Below, piece after piece: positions 15,416 through 23,973 of a stretch of 35,459 bases of DNA. The translations under genes and the position numbers were made by a program. This DNA is from Deltaproteobacteria bacterium (GTDB taxonomy: Bacteria; Myxococcota_A; UBA9160; UBA4427). The stretch lies in contig JAFDEK010000059.1 of NCBI GenBank assembly GCA_019310385.1, forward strand, positions 1-35,459. Reading direction: 5' to 3'. The first letter of the stretch is position 1. Each line of letters begins with the position of its first letter. The notes beneath the pieces are model-generated. The model saw nothing but the letters and a program-made list of their open reading frames with translations. It had not been told where the DNA came from and searched no databases.

Positions 15416-16456
15416 ATGAGTGACAAGGTCGCATTGATTACCGGTGTCACCGGGCAAGACGGCTCCTACCTCGCGGAGCTGCTCCTCGACAAGGGCTACG
15501 AGGTGCACGGCATTGCGCGCCGCACCTCGCTCTTCAACCGCGGACGCGTCGAGGAGCGGGTGAGTCGAGCGCGGGACGAGGGGCAGGTCTACGAGCTCCA
15601 CTACGGCGACATGGGCGATTCGAGCAGCGTGAACCGCATCCTCGCGGAGGTGCGGCCCACGGAGCTCTACAACCTCGCCGCGCAGTCCCACGTGGGCGTC
15701 TCCTTCGAGCAGCCCGAGTACACCTGCGACGTGGATGCGACCGGGGTGCTGCGCGTGCTCGAGGGCATCCGCTCGAATCGACTCGATACCCGCTTCTACC
15801 AGGCCTCGACCTCCGAGCTCTACGGCAAGGTGGAGGAGATCCCGCAGACCGAGACCACGCCCTTCCATCCCCGCTCGCCCTACGCGGTGGCGAAGCTCTA
15901 CGGCTACTGGATCGTGCGCAACTACCGCGAGGCCTACGGGATGCACGCCAGCAACGGCATCCTCTTCAACCACGAATCGCCCCGCCGCGGCGAGAACTTC
16001 GTGACCCGCAAGATCACCCTGGGCCTCGCCCGGGTGAAGGCAGGCCTGCAGCCCCTGCTCGCCCTGGGCAACCTGGACGCCAAGCGCGACTGGGGCTACG
16101 CGAAGGACTACGTCGAGATGATGTGGATGATGCTGCAGCGCAACGAGCCCGAAGACTTCGTGGTCGCGACGGGCGAGACCCACACCGTGCGCGAGTTCGT
16201 CGAGCGGGCCGCCGTGGTGGCGGGCTACGACGTCGCCTGGGAGGGCGAGGGCGCCGAGGAGTTCGGCCGGGACCGCGCGAGCGGCGAGGTGATCGTAAAG
16301 GTCGATCCGCGCTTCTACCGACCGGCGGAGGTCGAGCTGCTGCTCGGCGACCCCAGCAAGGCCAAGCAGATCCTCGGCTGGGAGCCCAAGGTCACCTTCG
16401 AAGAGCTGGTGGACATCATGATGAAGGCGGATCTCGAGCTCCATTCACTGGCGTGA
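15416..16456 (+). CDS. gmd: GDP-mannose 4,6-dehydratase
   Basis: A 346-residue extended SDR enzyme converting GDP-mannose to GDP-4-dehydro-6-deoxy-mannose, the first step to GDP-fucose, GDP-rhamnose or GDP-perosamine for surface polysaccharides. The NADP-binding motif is TGVTGQDG at residues 9-16, followed by [15 protein letters not shown] as in Gmd. Active-site elements are STSELYGK, the YxxxK motif in [12 protein letters not shown], and the family sequence [32 protein letters not shown] and the C-terminal [21 protein letters not shown] complete the match. Full length. The SDR gene follows after 10 bp, so the two are probably an operon. The GDP-fucose synthase usually found beside gmd is absent from the window. 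Confidence 0.96.
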   Translation: MSDKVALITGVTGQDGSYLAELLLDKGYEVHGIARRTSLFNRGRVEERVSRARDEGQVYELHYGDMGDSSSVNRILAEVRPTELYNLAAQSHVGVSFEQPEYTCDVDATGVLRVLEGIRSNRLDTRFYQASTSELYGKVEEIPQTETTPFHPRSPYAVAKLYGYWIVRNYREAYGMHASNGILFNHESPRRGENFVTRKITLGLARVKAGLQPLLALGNLDAKRDWGYAKDYVEMMWMMLQRNEPEDFVVATGETHTVREFVERAAVVAGYDVAWEGEGAEEFGRDRASGEVIVKVDPRFYRPAEVELLLGDPSKAKQILGWEPKVTFEELVDIMMKADLELHSLA

Positions 16457-16466
16457 GCGAGGCGGC

Positions 16467-17213
16467 ATGGAACTCGGACTCGGCGGGAAGCGGGCCGCGA
16501 TAGCGGGGGGAAGCTCGGGCCTGGGGCTCGCGACCGCCCGGGCCCTCGCCCGGGAAGGTGTGCGGGTAGCGATTTGCGGTCGCGACCGGAGCCGGGCCGA
16601 GGCGGCTGCCCGTGAGATCGGCGCCACTGCAATCGCCCTCGTTGCCGACGTATCCGAGGTCGAGCAGGCGACGGGCTTCGTCAGCGACGCCCGATCACAG
16701 CTCGGTGGCCTCGACATCCTCGTGAGCAACGCCGGCGGTCCGCCCCCCGGCACCTTCGAGTCGACGCCGGTCGAGGCCTACGCGGGCGCCATCGCGCTCA
16801 ACCTCATGAGCGTCGTCGCCATGTGCAAGGAGGCGGTTCCCGCCATGCGGGAGCAGGGCTGGGGCCGGGTTGTGGCCATCACCTCCCTCGCGGTGCGCGC
16901 TCCCCTTGCGACCTTGATCCTGTCCAACACGGCACGGGCCGGTGCGACGGGCTTCCTCAAGACCCTCGCCCGAGAGGTGGCGGGGGACGGCGTCACGGTC
17001 AACTCCCTGCAGCCGGGACTCCACGCGACCCGGCGCCTCGAGGGCCTCTTCGGGGCCGACCTCGACACCCTGGCCGAGCAGATCCCCGCCGGCGCCCTGG
17101 GCCGCCCTGAAGACTTCGGCGCCATAGCGACCTTCCTCTGCTCCGAGAGCGCCCGCTTCATCACCGGGGCCGCGATTCCCGTCGATGGGGGATCCTACGA
17201 GGGGCTGCTCTGA
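16467..17213 (+). CDS. Atypical short-chain dehydrogenase/reductase lacking the YxxxK motif
   Basis: A 248-residue classical-length SDR. The cofactor motif GGSSGLG (residues 14-20), CGRDRSRAEAAA and SNAGGPPPG (NAG) are present, and the active-site Ser140 lies in VVAITSLAVRAP. Thirteen residues on, the catalytic Tyr is Ser153 and the Lys is Arg157 (LSNTARAGATGF), so the usual acid/base pair is missing. The C terminus TGAAIPVDGGSYEGLL is standard for FabG-like proteins. A subgroup of annotated SDRs shares this altered motif, so it is probably a real lineage rather than decay; its reaction is unclear. It lies 10 bp after gmd, suggesting a role linked to nucleotide-sugar metabolism, but that is weak inference. 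Confidence 0.9.
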   Translation: MELGLGGKRAAIAGGSSGLGLATARALAREGVRVAICGRDRSRAEAAAREIGATAIALVADVSEVEQATGFVSDARSQLGGLDILVSNAGGPPPGTFESTPVEAYAGAIALNLMSVVAMCKEAVPAMREQGWGRVVAITSLAVRAPLATLILSNTARAGATGFLKTLAREVAGDGVTVNSLQPGLHATRRLEGLFGADLDTLAEQIPAGALGRPEDFGAIATFLCSESARFITGAAIPVDGGSYEGLL

Positions 17214-17247
17214 GTCACGACGACGGTGGGCCGGCGGCGACGCCCCC

Positions 17248-17269
17248 GAGCGCGCGGGTGTGCGCGCTC
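17248..17269. terminator. Bidirectional hairpin between convergent genes
   Basis: GAGCGCGC and GCGCGCTC form a perfect 8-bp stem with a 6-nt loop in the 66-bp gap between the SDR (plus) and methyltransferase (minus) stop codons. No T-tract on either side. The position favours a shared terminator. Confidence 0.55.
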
Positions 17270-17279
17270 ATGCGGATCG

Positions 17280-18092
17280 TCACCGTCCCGACCAGGAGCG
17301 CGGCGCGAGACGGGCTACGGCGACGAGCTGCTCGGAGTCCTCCCTGAAGGGGTTGCCGCGAAAATCGCCGTGGAGTGAGAGCAGCTGGAGTCCCGCTGCC
17401 TCGAATTGCCCGGGAAGCTGCGAGGCGAGCAGGTAGCGCTGGGGAATGTGTCCGTCGCTGGGGGCGCCGCCGTCCCTGGATCGGTAGCGGTACACGACAT
17501 CGAGTCGCTGCTGCGCGGGCGTCCAGCGGCTTGCCTCCGTGACGTCGTAGACGCGGCCATTCTGCTCGACGCTCACCAGGGGCTCGAACTCCTCGTCCTC
17601 CCAATGCGGGTCCGGAGTCGTCCGCAGGGGGGTCGTGGCCTCGGCGAGCTGGTGGAAGGAATCCGCCGCGTAGGCGTCGAGAATCAACAGTCCGTCGTCC
17701 GTGAGGTGGGCCGCGACGCATTCGAGGCAGCGCGTGCAGTCGACCTCCGAGAGCAGGCAGTAGAGGCCGCTGTGGGGGATGAGGATGCGGTCGAAGCGGC
17801 GGGTCAGCTCGAAGTGCCGCATGTCGCCGCGGACGAGGGCGATACGCTGGGCCGCGGGAGCCTCGAGGCGCCGCCGGCGCGCCGCGGCCAGGGCCAGCAG
17901 GTCGCCATCGCGCTCGAGGCCCAGCACCCGACTTCCCGCGCGGGCGAGCGCTTCGAGGACCCGCCCGTAACCGCAGCCGAGCTCCAGCACCGCCGAGGCG
18001 CCGGCGCATTGCCGGCTGTAGAAGGCCAGGTCTCCTGGAGTGCCACGATGCAGCAGGGCGTAGAGATCGGCGGGGTAGGGGGCTTCGCTCAC
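17280..18092 (-). CDS. Class I SAM-dependent methyltransferase
   Basis: A 270-residue cytoplasmic protein starting at GTG 18092. The Rossmann methyltransferase core begins near residue 20; motif I is VLELGCGYGRVL (35-46) and the acidic end of strand 2 is LGLERDGDLL. Next comes IALVRGDMRHFEL for adenine contact, then FDRILIPHSGLYCLLSEVD and DDGLLILDAYAAD. The second half, with a mixed strand region (VYDVTEASRWTPAQQRLDVVYRY), fits a lid or substrate-binding part seen in small-molecule methyltransferases. Substrate not predictable. It converges with the gmd/SDR pair and diverges from the ExeA-LolA fusion gene, sharing a 195-bp spacer with it. Confidence 0.9.
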   Translation of the reverse strand: MSEAPYPADLYALLHRGTPGDLAFYSRQCAGASAVLELGCGYGRVLEALARAGSRVLGLERDGDLLALAAARRRRLEAPAAQRIALVRGDMRHFELTRRFDRILIPHSGLYCLLSEVDCTRCLECVAAHLTDDGLLILDAYAADSFHQLAEATTPLRTTPDPHWEDEEFEPLVSVEQNGRVYDVTEASRWTPAQQRLDVVYRYRSRDGGAPSDGHIPQRYLLASQLPGQFEAAGLQLLSLHGDFRGNPFREDSEQLVAVARLAPRSWSGR

Positions 18093-18287
18093 GACGGAAT
18101 CTTAGAGCCTGGCAGTACACCGGCCAGTGGGTCGAAATCGTTCAATTCCCTGGGCTTTTCGGACGAAATCCATGGAGGTGCCATGCGCGCGGTATGGCGC
18201 CTGAGGGCGCCGGCTCGCGTGCGGATGGTGACCCGTGAGGGCGCGCATCCGGGAGAGCTGAGGCATTCCGGCTGGAGGCGAAAGAGC

Positions 18288-20747
18288 ATGACGACCGACG
18301 AGGCCCCCGAAACGGCCGGCGCGCAGGGCGCCCCCGTGCCTCTTCGGGGACACCGGGTCGAGAATCGGATTACCCGGGTCTTCTCGCTCCAGACGGATCC
18401 CTTCACTTCCAAGCACGACCCGCGCTTCGTCGTGGGCAGCAAGCCCATGCGCAAGGCTCTCGTCAGCCTGCGCGACCATCTCAAGAATCGCAGCCAACTG
18501 ATCCTGATCACCGGTGAGGCGGGAATCGGCAAGACCGCGCTGCTCGACGCGGTCCTGCGCGACTCGGGCTCGAAGGCCCGCATGGCGCGAATCGACGATC
18601 CCACTCGGGGCTGGGCGGAGATCGGACAGGAGATCGGGGCCCAGCTCGAGCTGGCCGGCGGCCGTCTCTCCCCCGGCGCCGTCGTGACCGAGCGCGGCCA
18701 CGGCCGCATCCTGCGCATCTTCATCGACAGTGCCCAGTGTCTGCCCGAGGATTCGCTCAGGCATCTTCAGGCTTACCTCGACCTGCAGGCGCCTCCGGGC
18801 AAGGATCTGCATCTCGTGCAGCTGGTCCTGATCGCCCGCAACAGCGCCCCGGCCCCCGTGTTCGGCTGGCTCCGGGAGCGCGAGCATCAGCGGGTCGGCT
18901 TCGAGCGCCTGGATTCGGCCGAGTCGCGGCGTTACGTCCTGCGGCGTCTCCGCCTCGCTGCCGGCGAGGACCGGCAGGTCTTTTCCGAAGAGGCCCTGCA
19001 CCGCATCGCCCAGGCCACCGATGGGTTGCCGGGCGCCATCAACCAGATGTGCCACGTGGCCCTGGACATGGCCGCGAGTCAGGGTGACATCGACGTCGAT
19101 TCGAACGTCGACTCGGAGCTGATCCAGGAGGTGAGCCGGCGTCTCAAGGAGTCTCGCAGGCGGCATCGCAAGGCGGTGATCGCCGCCAAGACGAACGCGG
19201 CTGCGGAATCCGTATCAGAGGCGGCGGTCGCCTCGGAGGAGCAGGGCACGCCCGATGCGGGTGAGCCCCCTGCCGCCGGCACTTCCCATGCGGTCGAGGC
19301 GCCCAGCGACACCTTTGCCGTGGCTTGGGATCCCGGGCTCGAGGTGTCGGAAGCTGCGCGCGCTGTGTCCCGGCTCGAGGTCGCCGCCGACGAGGAGGCG
19401 TACCCGGGGCACCGCGTGCTGTGGGAAGGGAATCAGCTGCTCCTCGACGAGATCGACGGGATCGGGGAGAGCGCTGAAGCCGGGCCCGCCGCTGCTCTGG
19501 GCCGTGGGTCGCTACCGCGCTGGTCGCTCGCCCTGGCGAGTCTCCTCCTCGGGGGCGCGGGGATGGCGCTCCTGCTCGGCTTCTTGGAGCCTCCCGTAGC
19601 GCCCAGACCCGAAGTCCCGCTGGCCCGGGTGCAGGTGCAGCCGGCTCCCGCTCCCGAAGTTCCGCTTCGGGAGGCGCCTTCGGCCGCCGAGCTCGTCGCC
19701 CCGGAGCCCGAGCCGCCGCCAGTCGTTCATGAGCTCGTTGAAGAGGTCGTTGAAGAGGTCGCTGAAGAGGTCGCTAGAGACGTTGTTGAAAAGGCCATCG
19801 CGATCGAGGCGCCCACCGCGCAGAAGCCTCCGCCCGCAGTGCTGGCAAAGCCCGGGACGAGGCCGGTCGAGGTCGATCGTGCGCCCCGACCGCGTCCCTC
19901 TGCTCGAGCTGCGACCTCCCGTGCGACGCCTCCGCTGCCGACTGCATCGCCCCAGCCCGTGGCCGCGATCCCCAAGCCGGCACTGCAGGCGCCCGCGGCT
20001 CCCGTGGCTCCGGCGCGCAGCGCCCGCGAGGTGCTCGAGCGCGCCTTCGCGCGCTTCTATGATTCGGCGCAAACCCGCACAGTCGAAATCTTCGAGCACG
20101 CCGATTCCGGCGAGAGCCCCGTCGAGATCTTCAAGCTGGCGCGCAAGCAGGAGCGCGGCCGCACCTTGTCCCTGGGCGTCCTGGTCGGAGTCGGGCCACG
20201 CGAAGAGCGGCGCATCCTCAGCATCGAGACCGGCGAGGCCGACGACAAGCGCTTCGCCTACCTGCCCGAGTCCGGAAAGACCATCAGCCTCACCCGCTCC
20301 GCGCAGCTGGAGCCCTTCGAGGGAACCCCCTTCCGATACGACGACTTCCGTCCGGTTGCCGTGGAGCGCTTTCACGTCTACGGGCAGGAGCGGAGCGAAG
20401 GGGCGACCGGGCGCTTCACCCTGGTGTCCGCCAAGCCGCGCCATCGCGCCCCCTACTCGCGGGTCGAGTTCCTGATCGACAGGTCGGACTACACGCTGCT
20501 CGAGCGTCACTACTACCGCGGGAGCGGTCTGCGCCCCTATCGCATCGTGCAGACGCCTCGGGAGTCCATGCAGAGCGTGGGCGGAAAGCTCGTGCCCATG
20601 CGCCTGATCGCGCGGGACCTGAAGACCGGAGGCATCGCCGAGGCCAAGGTGGTCGACTTCGACCGGGATCTGGACGACCGCCTGGATTCGCGCCTCTTCA
20701 CTCTCGTCCGCATCAAAGAGCCCGAGCTCGACATTCCCAACTTCTGA
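18288..20747 (+). CDS. ExeA-type AAA ATPase fused through a membrane segment to a LolA-like domain
   Basis: An 819-residue protein from ATG 18288 (GGAGG 9 nt upstream); an in-frame ATG at 18183 with GGAGG only 4 nt away is the alternative. Residues about 28-330 resemble the ExeA/GspA ATPase: LQTDPFTSKHDPRFVVGS, Walker A GEAGIGKT (76-83), Walker B IFID (144-147). The usual Glu after the Walker B Asp is Ser148. A single membrane helix spans about 411-431 (WSLALASLLLGGAGMALLLG). A Pro/Glu/Ala-rich, presumably periplasmic linker (435-575) follows, then a C-terminal domain (about 579-819) like outer-membrane lipoprotein-sorting proteins, with RFAYLPESGKTISL and FEGTPFRYDDFRP. This puts an ATPase in the cytoplasm and a lipid- or lipoprotein-binding domain outside, as if coupling nucleotide state to envelope assembly. 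In ExeA itself the outer part is a peptidoglycan-binding domain. Function inferred only. Confidence 0.85.
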   Translation: MTTDEAPETAGAQGAPVPLRGHRVENRITRVFSLQTDPFTSKHDPRFVVGSKPMRKALVSLRDHLKNRSQLILITGEAGIGKTALLDAVLRDSGSKARMARIDDPTRGWAEIGQEIGAQLELAGGRLSPGAVVTERGHGRILRIFIDSAQCLPEDSLRHLQAYLDLQAPPGKDLHLVQLVLIARNSAPAPVFGWLREREHQRVGFERLDSAESRRYVLRRLRLAAGEDRQVFSEEALHRIAQATDGLPGAINQMCHVALDMAASQGDIDVDSNVDSELIQEVSRRLKESRRRHRKAVIAAKTNAAAESVSEAAVASEEQGTPDAGEPPAAGTSHAVEAPSDTFAVAWDPGLEVSEAARAVSRLEVAADEEAYPGHRVLWEGNQLLLDEIDGIGESAEAGPAAALGRGSLPRWSLALASLLLGGAGMALLLGFLEPPVAPRPEVPLARVQVQPAPAPEVPLREAPSAAELVAPEPEPPPVVHELVEEVVEEVAEEVARDVVEKAIAIEAPTAQKPPPAVLAKPGTRPVEVDRAPRPRPSARAATSRATPPLPTASPQPVAAIPKPALQAPAAPVAPARSAREVLERAFARFYDSAQTRTVEIFEHADSGESPVEIFKLARKQERGRTLSLGVLVGVGPREERRILSIETGEADDKRFAYLPESGKTISLTRSAQLEPFEGTPFRYDDFRPVAVERFHVYGQERSEGATGRFTLVSAKPRHRAPYSRVEFLIDRSDYTLLERHYYRGSGLRPYRIVQTPRESMQSVGGKLVPMRLIARDLKTGGIAEAKVVDFDRDLDDRLDSRLFTLVRIKEPELDIPNF
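19737..19772. repeat. 12-bp in-frame tandem repeat in the ExeA-LolA linker
   Basis: GTTGAAGAGGTC occurs twice and GCTGAAGAGGTC once in succession, with a degenerate fourth unit after them. They encode VEEV/AEEV tetrads in the linker between the membrane helix and the LolA-like domain, forming a short acidic, probably helical stretch. Confidence 0.85.
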
Positions 20748-20768
20748 CCTGCAGGGTCGACCTGCAGG
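20748..20768. terminator. Twin-palindrome hairpin between convergent stop codons
   Basis: Two copies of the self-complementary octamer CCTGCAGG flank GTCGA, giving an 8-bp stem with a 5-nt loop. The element fills the 22-bp gap between the ExeA-LolA stop (plus) and the deaminase stop (minus) almost exactly. It is probably a bidirectional terminator without T-tracts. Confidence 0.55.
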
Positions 20769-20769
20769 A

Positions 20770-21201
20770 TCACGGCTGGGCGAGCTCGAGGCGCTCCACC
20801 TCGATCCCCACCTGCTTGAGCAGGTCTACGGAATCGCGTAGTCGGTACTCCTCGCCGTAGTAGACCTTGGTGACGTTGCCCAGATTGATGAGGCGCTTCG
20901 CGCAGGCCGTGCAGGGCAGGTGGGTGACGAAGACGATCTTCTCGACCTGCCGCGGCGAGTCGCAGTTGATGACCGCGTTCTCTTCGGAGTGCAGACAGCC
21001 GCAGTTGCCCGGCTCCGCGCGGTCGCACTCGTTGGCGAGCCCCGTCGCGTTGCCGTTGTAGCCCACGGCGAGCACCTTGCGGTAGTCGGTGCTCGTGATC
21101 ACGGTACCCACCTGCAGGCGGTGGCAGGTCGAGCGATTCGCAAGGGTCTGCGCGAGCTGCAGGTAGATCGCTTCGAAGCTGGGGCGGGTGCGCTGGCTCA
21201 T
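20770..21201 (-). CDS. dCMP deaminase / ComEB-type zinc deaminase
   Basis: A 143-residue cytidine/deoxycytidylate deaminase fold protein starting at ATG 21201 (AGAGGA upstream). The zinc site is complete: HSE with His71 and Glu73 as ligand and proton shuttle, and PCTAC with Cys97 and Cys100. RSTCHRLQVGTVITSTDY and VGYNGNATGLANECDR are typical of the dCMP-deaminase branch, which makes dUMP from dCMP for thymidylate synthesis. Cys60-region residues (NECDR, NCGCLH) may form the second zinc site known in some dCMP deaminases. The start codon overlaps the stop of the upstream alpha-mannosidase gene (ATGA), so it is translated with it, a functionally odd pairing. Confidence 0.92.
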   Translation of the reverse strand: MSQRTRPSFEAIYLQLAQTLANRSTCHRLQVGTVITSTDYRKVLAVGYNGNATGLANECDRAEPGNCGCLHSEENAVINCDSPRQVEKIVFVTHLPCTACAKRLINLGNVTKVYYGEEYRLRDSVDLLKQVGIEVERLELAQP

Positions 21202-23864
21202 TTCGCTTCCTCTGCTGCGTTCTCGTTTCGGGCGGCGAGATAGAGTACCGAGCGCAGGGCGTGGGGGGGAAGGGGGAGACGGATTCGTCGATCCTTCCAG
21301 GAGAAGGGCAGGTCGGCCGGCCTCTCGTCGAGCTGCACCGTCTCGGCCCGGGCGAGATCGAAGCCGAACTCGATCTCGGCCTCGATCTCGCGATCCGTCG
21401 GGTTGAGCAGGCGCAACACGCTCCCCGGCCCCGTCTGCGCGGGCTTGAGCGCCGAGAGAAGGAGCTCCGGAGGATCGACCCGGAGCAGGGCGTGTCCTTC
21501 CGGTACCCGGGGGCTCGGGCCCGCCGCCACTGCGCGCAGGCCGAGCTCCGCGTCCCGGGCCGCGGTCGGCGCGAGCTCGGAGCCGCCGTCGAAGAGGTGC
21601 ATGTGGGCCTCGAAGCGCTCGAGACACTGGGCCCCGGGCGTTGCGAGGGCGGGGCCCGCGTCACCCGGGCGACTGTGAAGGTCGCGCCGCGAGAGCCACC
21701 CGACGGCGCGCATCAGGGTGATCGCGATGCTGCCTTCGGCCGTCACCTCGGCCTCGGGCAGGCCCGGGGCCGCGAGGGTGAGGCCGCCCGCGCAGATCCA
21801 GCCCTGAGAGGGGAAGGTGCGCGGGGCGGGGTGGATCCAGCGCGAGTCGTCGCGGGGGGCCGTGCTGCGGCGGGCGGCGTCGAAGGTGCTGGCAGCGTGA
21901 AAGCCCTGGATGCCGGTTCCGGTCGGAAAGAGCAGGCGCAGCCGGTGGTCCCGAGCGGTGTTTTCCACCTCGACGTGCAGGTCCACGCGGCGAAGCCCCG
22001 GCGTGATGCGGGCCTCGACGGTCACCGGAAGCTCGACGCTCTCGGCGCTGCGCGCCTCCCGCCCGGGGTCGAGGTGCGCGGGTACGCGCAGCACCCGGCG
22101 CACCCTCAAGCCCTGCATTCCGCCCGGGTGGCGCCAGCGGCGAATCTCGAGGCTCTCTACGGGGGGCGAGGCCGCGTCGGCTCCCACGGCGTCGAAGTCG
22201 TAGCTGTCACCCCGATCGCCCAGGTCTTCGAAGGCGGCGAGGCCGCTCACGCGGGTCTCGCCCATGCGCACGGCGAAGGTCCCGGCCGCCTCGACTTCGA
22301 CCTCGACTCCATTCTCGACCCCGGCTTCAACCCCGTTCTCAACCCCGGCCTCCCCTCTGTCCTCCGCCCCGCCCCACCCGATGCGTCGGCCTTCGTCGAG
22401 CTGCTCGGGAGCGGCTTCGGTCTTGCGCAGGGAAAGGCGCTTCCAGCCGAAGGCCGGGACCGCCTCGGCGACGAACTCGAGGTCGTAGACGGGCTGGTCG
22501 GGTGCGAGGCGCGGACGCGCGTCCGTTGCGACGGCGACCAGGCGGGCGGGCTGGCCGCCGACTTCGAAGCCCTGCGCGCCGCTGTTGGCGAGGAGCAGGG
22601 GATCGATACCGGCCGCCGTGAAGGCGGGAAAGCCCGCGAGGGGGAGGCGCACCCGATCGCTACGCGGGTGGGGTGAGGGGTTGAAGACCGCAATCTCTAG
22701 CTCGCCTTTCCCAGCGCCTTCCCCTTCGCTCTTGCGAGCGACCTGGCGCTCGGCGCCCAGGCCCGCAATGCGTTCGAGGGCGCGGAGCGTGGTCTCGTCG
22801 GCGAGCTCTTCGGCGCTGTCGTAGCGAAAGCGCATTTGCTCGTGGACCCGATCGTGGGAGCAGCCGCAGATGGAGTCGTGAGCCTGGTTGGCGAGCAGGG
22901 CGCGCCAGGCCGTGTCCAGGGCGGCGCGCTCGTCGGGCGTACCGGCGTCGCGCCCCAGCGCGCACCAGGGCTCGGCCCATCCCTCGAGCGCCGCCTCGCA
23001 GCGCCGATTGCGCAGCTTGAGCGGCATGCGGGTGGACCAGACGCCGGGCAGCAGATTGGCGCTGCGGCCGGCGACCAGCTCTCCGCTGTAGCGCGGCAGC
23101 TCGTCGGGCATCTCGGCCACGAAGTCGTCGAGCAGACCGCGCCGGACCGTCCAGCCACTGTGCTTCGCCAGGGCCTCGGCGATTTCTCCGATATTGGCGT
23201 CGGGGAGCATGTGGTCCATGCCGTTCATGAGCAGCACCGAATCGCCGCGGGTGTGCTCGGCCAGCTCCTCGGTCAGGGTCTGGAGTCGCTGCACGGCCTT
23301 CTCGACGTCGTCCCCCAGCCCCCAGCCGGGGAAGTAGCCCCTGGCGAGATGACAGCAGCGAAGGGTCGTGCCATCCGGGGACTGCCAGCGGTACTCGCTC
23401 GGCAAGGTGTCGAGCTCGTCGCCGTTGCCCCGCCAATAGATGAAAGGCTCGAGGCCGAAGCCGGCGAAGAGCTGGGGGAACTGGGCGGGGTGGCCGAAGG
23501 AGTCCGGCGTGTACGCGATGCTCGAGCAGGGACCGAAGCCCTGGGCGACCCGACGACCTTCGAGAAGGTTGCGCACGTGGGCCTCGCCCGAGGGCAGCAG
23601 GGAGTCGGGCTGCACGTACCAGGGCCCGATGGCGATGCGCCCGGCCCGGCAGGCTGCCTCGAGCTCGGGCCGCCGCTCGGGGCGGATCTCGACGTAGTCT
23701 TCGAGCACGATGCTCTGCCCGTCGAGCTGAAAGAAGTAGCCGGGGTCGGCGGCCACCAGATCCAGCACGCGGTCCACGGTGTCGACGAGGCGCGCGCGAA
23801 AGGACTGAAAGGTGCGGTACCACTCCCGGTCCCAGTGCGTATGGGAGACGATGGTGCAGCGCAT
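21198..23864 (-). CDS. GH38 alpha-mannosidase
   Basis: An 888-residue protein starting at ATG 23864 (GGAG 10 nt upstream); the frame is open beyond but the family motif begins right at this Met. The N terminus carries the GH38 zinc motif MRCTIVSHTHWDREWYRTF (His10, Asp12). The nucleophile is Asp121 in IAYTPDSFGHPAQFPQL, followed by PFIYWRGNGDELDTLPSEY. Later come NGMDHMLPDANIG and ANQAHDSICGCSHDRVHEQM, a conserved segment with a metal His. A long beta-rich C-terminal part follows, as in bacterial MngB-like mannosidases (about 880 residues). No signal peptide, so cytoplasmic; it probably trims alpha-mannosides or mannosylglycerate-type compounds. A 24-bp repeat inserts AGVENGVE copies in a loop. 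Overlaps the deaminase by 4 bp and diverges from glutathione peroxidase. Confidence 0.93.
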   Translation of the reverse strand: MRCTIVSHTHWDREWYRTFQSFRARLVDTVDRVLDLVAADPGYFFQLDGQSIVLEDYVEIRPERRPELEAACRAGRIAIGPWYVQPDSLLPSGEAHVRNLLEGRRVAQGFGPCSSIAYTPDSFGHPAQFPQLFAGFGLEPFIYWRGNGDELDTLPSEYRWQSPDGTTLRCCHLARGYFPGWGLGDDVEKAVQRLQTLTEELAEHTRGDSVLLMNGMDHMLPDANIGEIAEALAKHSGWTVRRGLLDDFVAEMPDELPRYSGELVAGRSANLLPGVWSTRMPLKLRNRRCEAALEGWAEPWCALGRDAGTPDERAALDTAWRALLANQAHDSICGCSHDRVHEQMRFRYDSAEELADETTLRALERIAGLGAERQVARKSEGEGAGKGELEIAVFNPSPHPRSDRVRLPLAGFPAFTAAGIDPLLLANSGAQGFEVGGQPARLVAVATDARPRLAPDQPVYDLEFVAEAVPAFGWKRLSLRKTEAAPEQLDEGRRIGWGGAEDRGEAGVENGVEAGVENGVEVEVEAAGTFAVRMGETRVSGLAAFEDLGDRGDSYDFDAVGADAASPPVESLEIRRWRHPGGMQGLRVRRVLRVPAHLDPGREARSAESVELPVTVEARITPGLRRVDLHVEVENTARDHRLRLLFPTGTGIQGFHAASTFDAARRSTAPRDDSRWIHPAPRTFPSQGWICAGGLTLAAPGLPEAEVTAEGSIAITLMRAVGWLSRRDLHSRPGDAGPALATPGAQCLERFEAHMHLFDGGSELAPTAARDAELGLRAVAAGPSPRVPEGHALLRVDPPELLLSALKPAQTGPGSVLRLLNPTDREIEAEIEFGFDLARAETVQLDERPADLPFSWKDRRIRLPLPPHALRSVLYLAARNENAAEEAK
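22306..22353. repeat. 24-bp in-frame tandem repeat in the GH38 gene
   Basis: Two 24-bp units (22306-22329 and 22330-22353) share 19 of 24 bases and encode consecutive octads like AGVENGVE in the C-terminal half of the mannosidase. Probably a surface loop expanded by slippage. Confidence 0.8.
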
Positions 23865-23973
23865 GGTCAGGCTCCGGGCCCCACTCGCGGCTCGCACGCC
23901 GAGGGCAGCGCGGCTATTCTGGGGACTCCGCGGCTTGGACGCAACCGACAGCGAAGACCGGGAGATCCATCGG

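Noticed and set aside
18183..18287. In-frame ATG at 18183 with a nearby GGAGG as start of the ExeA-LolA gene
   Set aside because: The spacing is only 4 nt and the added 35 residues are basic without family likeness. ATG 18288 with 9-nt spacing is preferred, though not proven.
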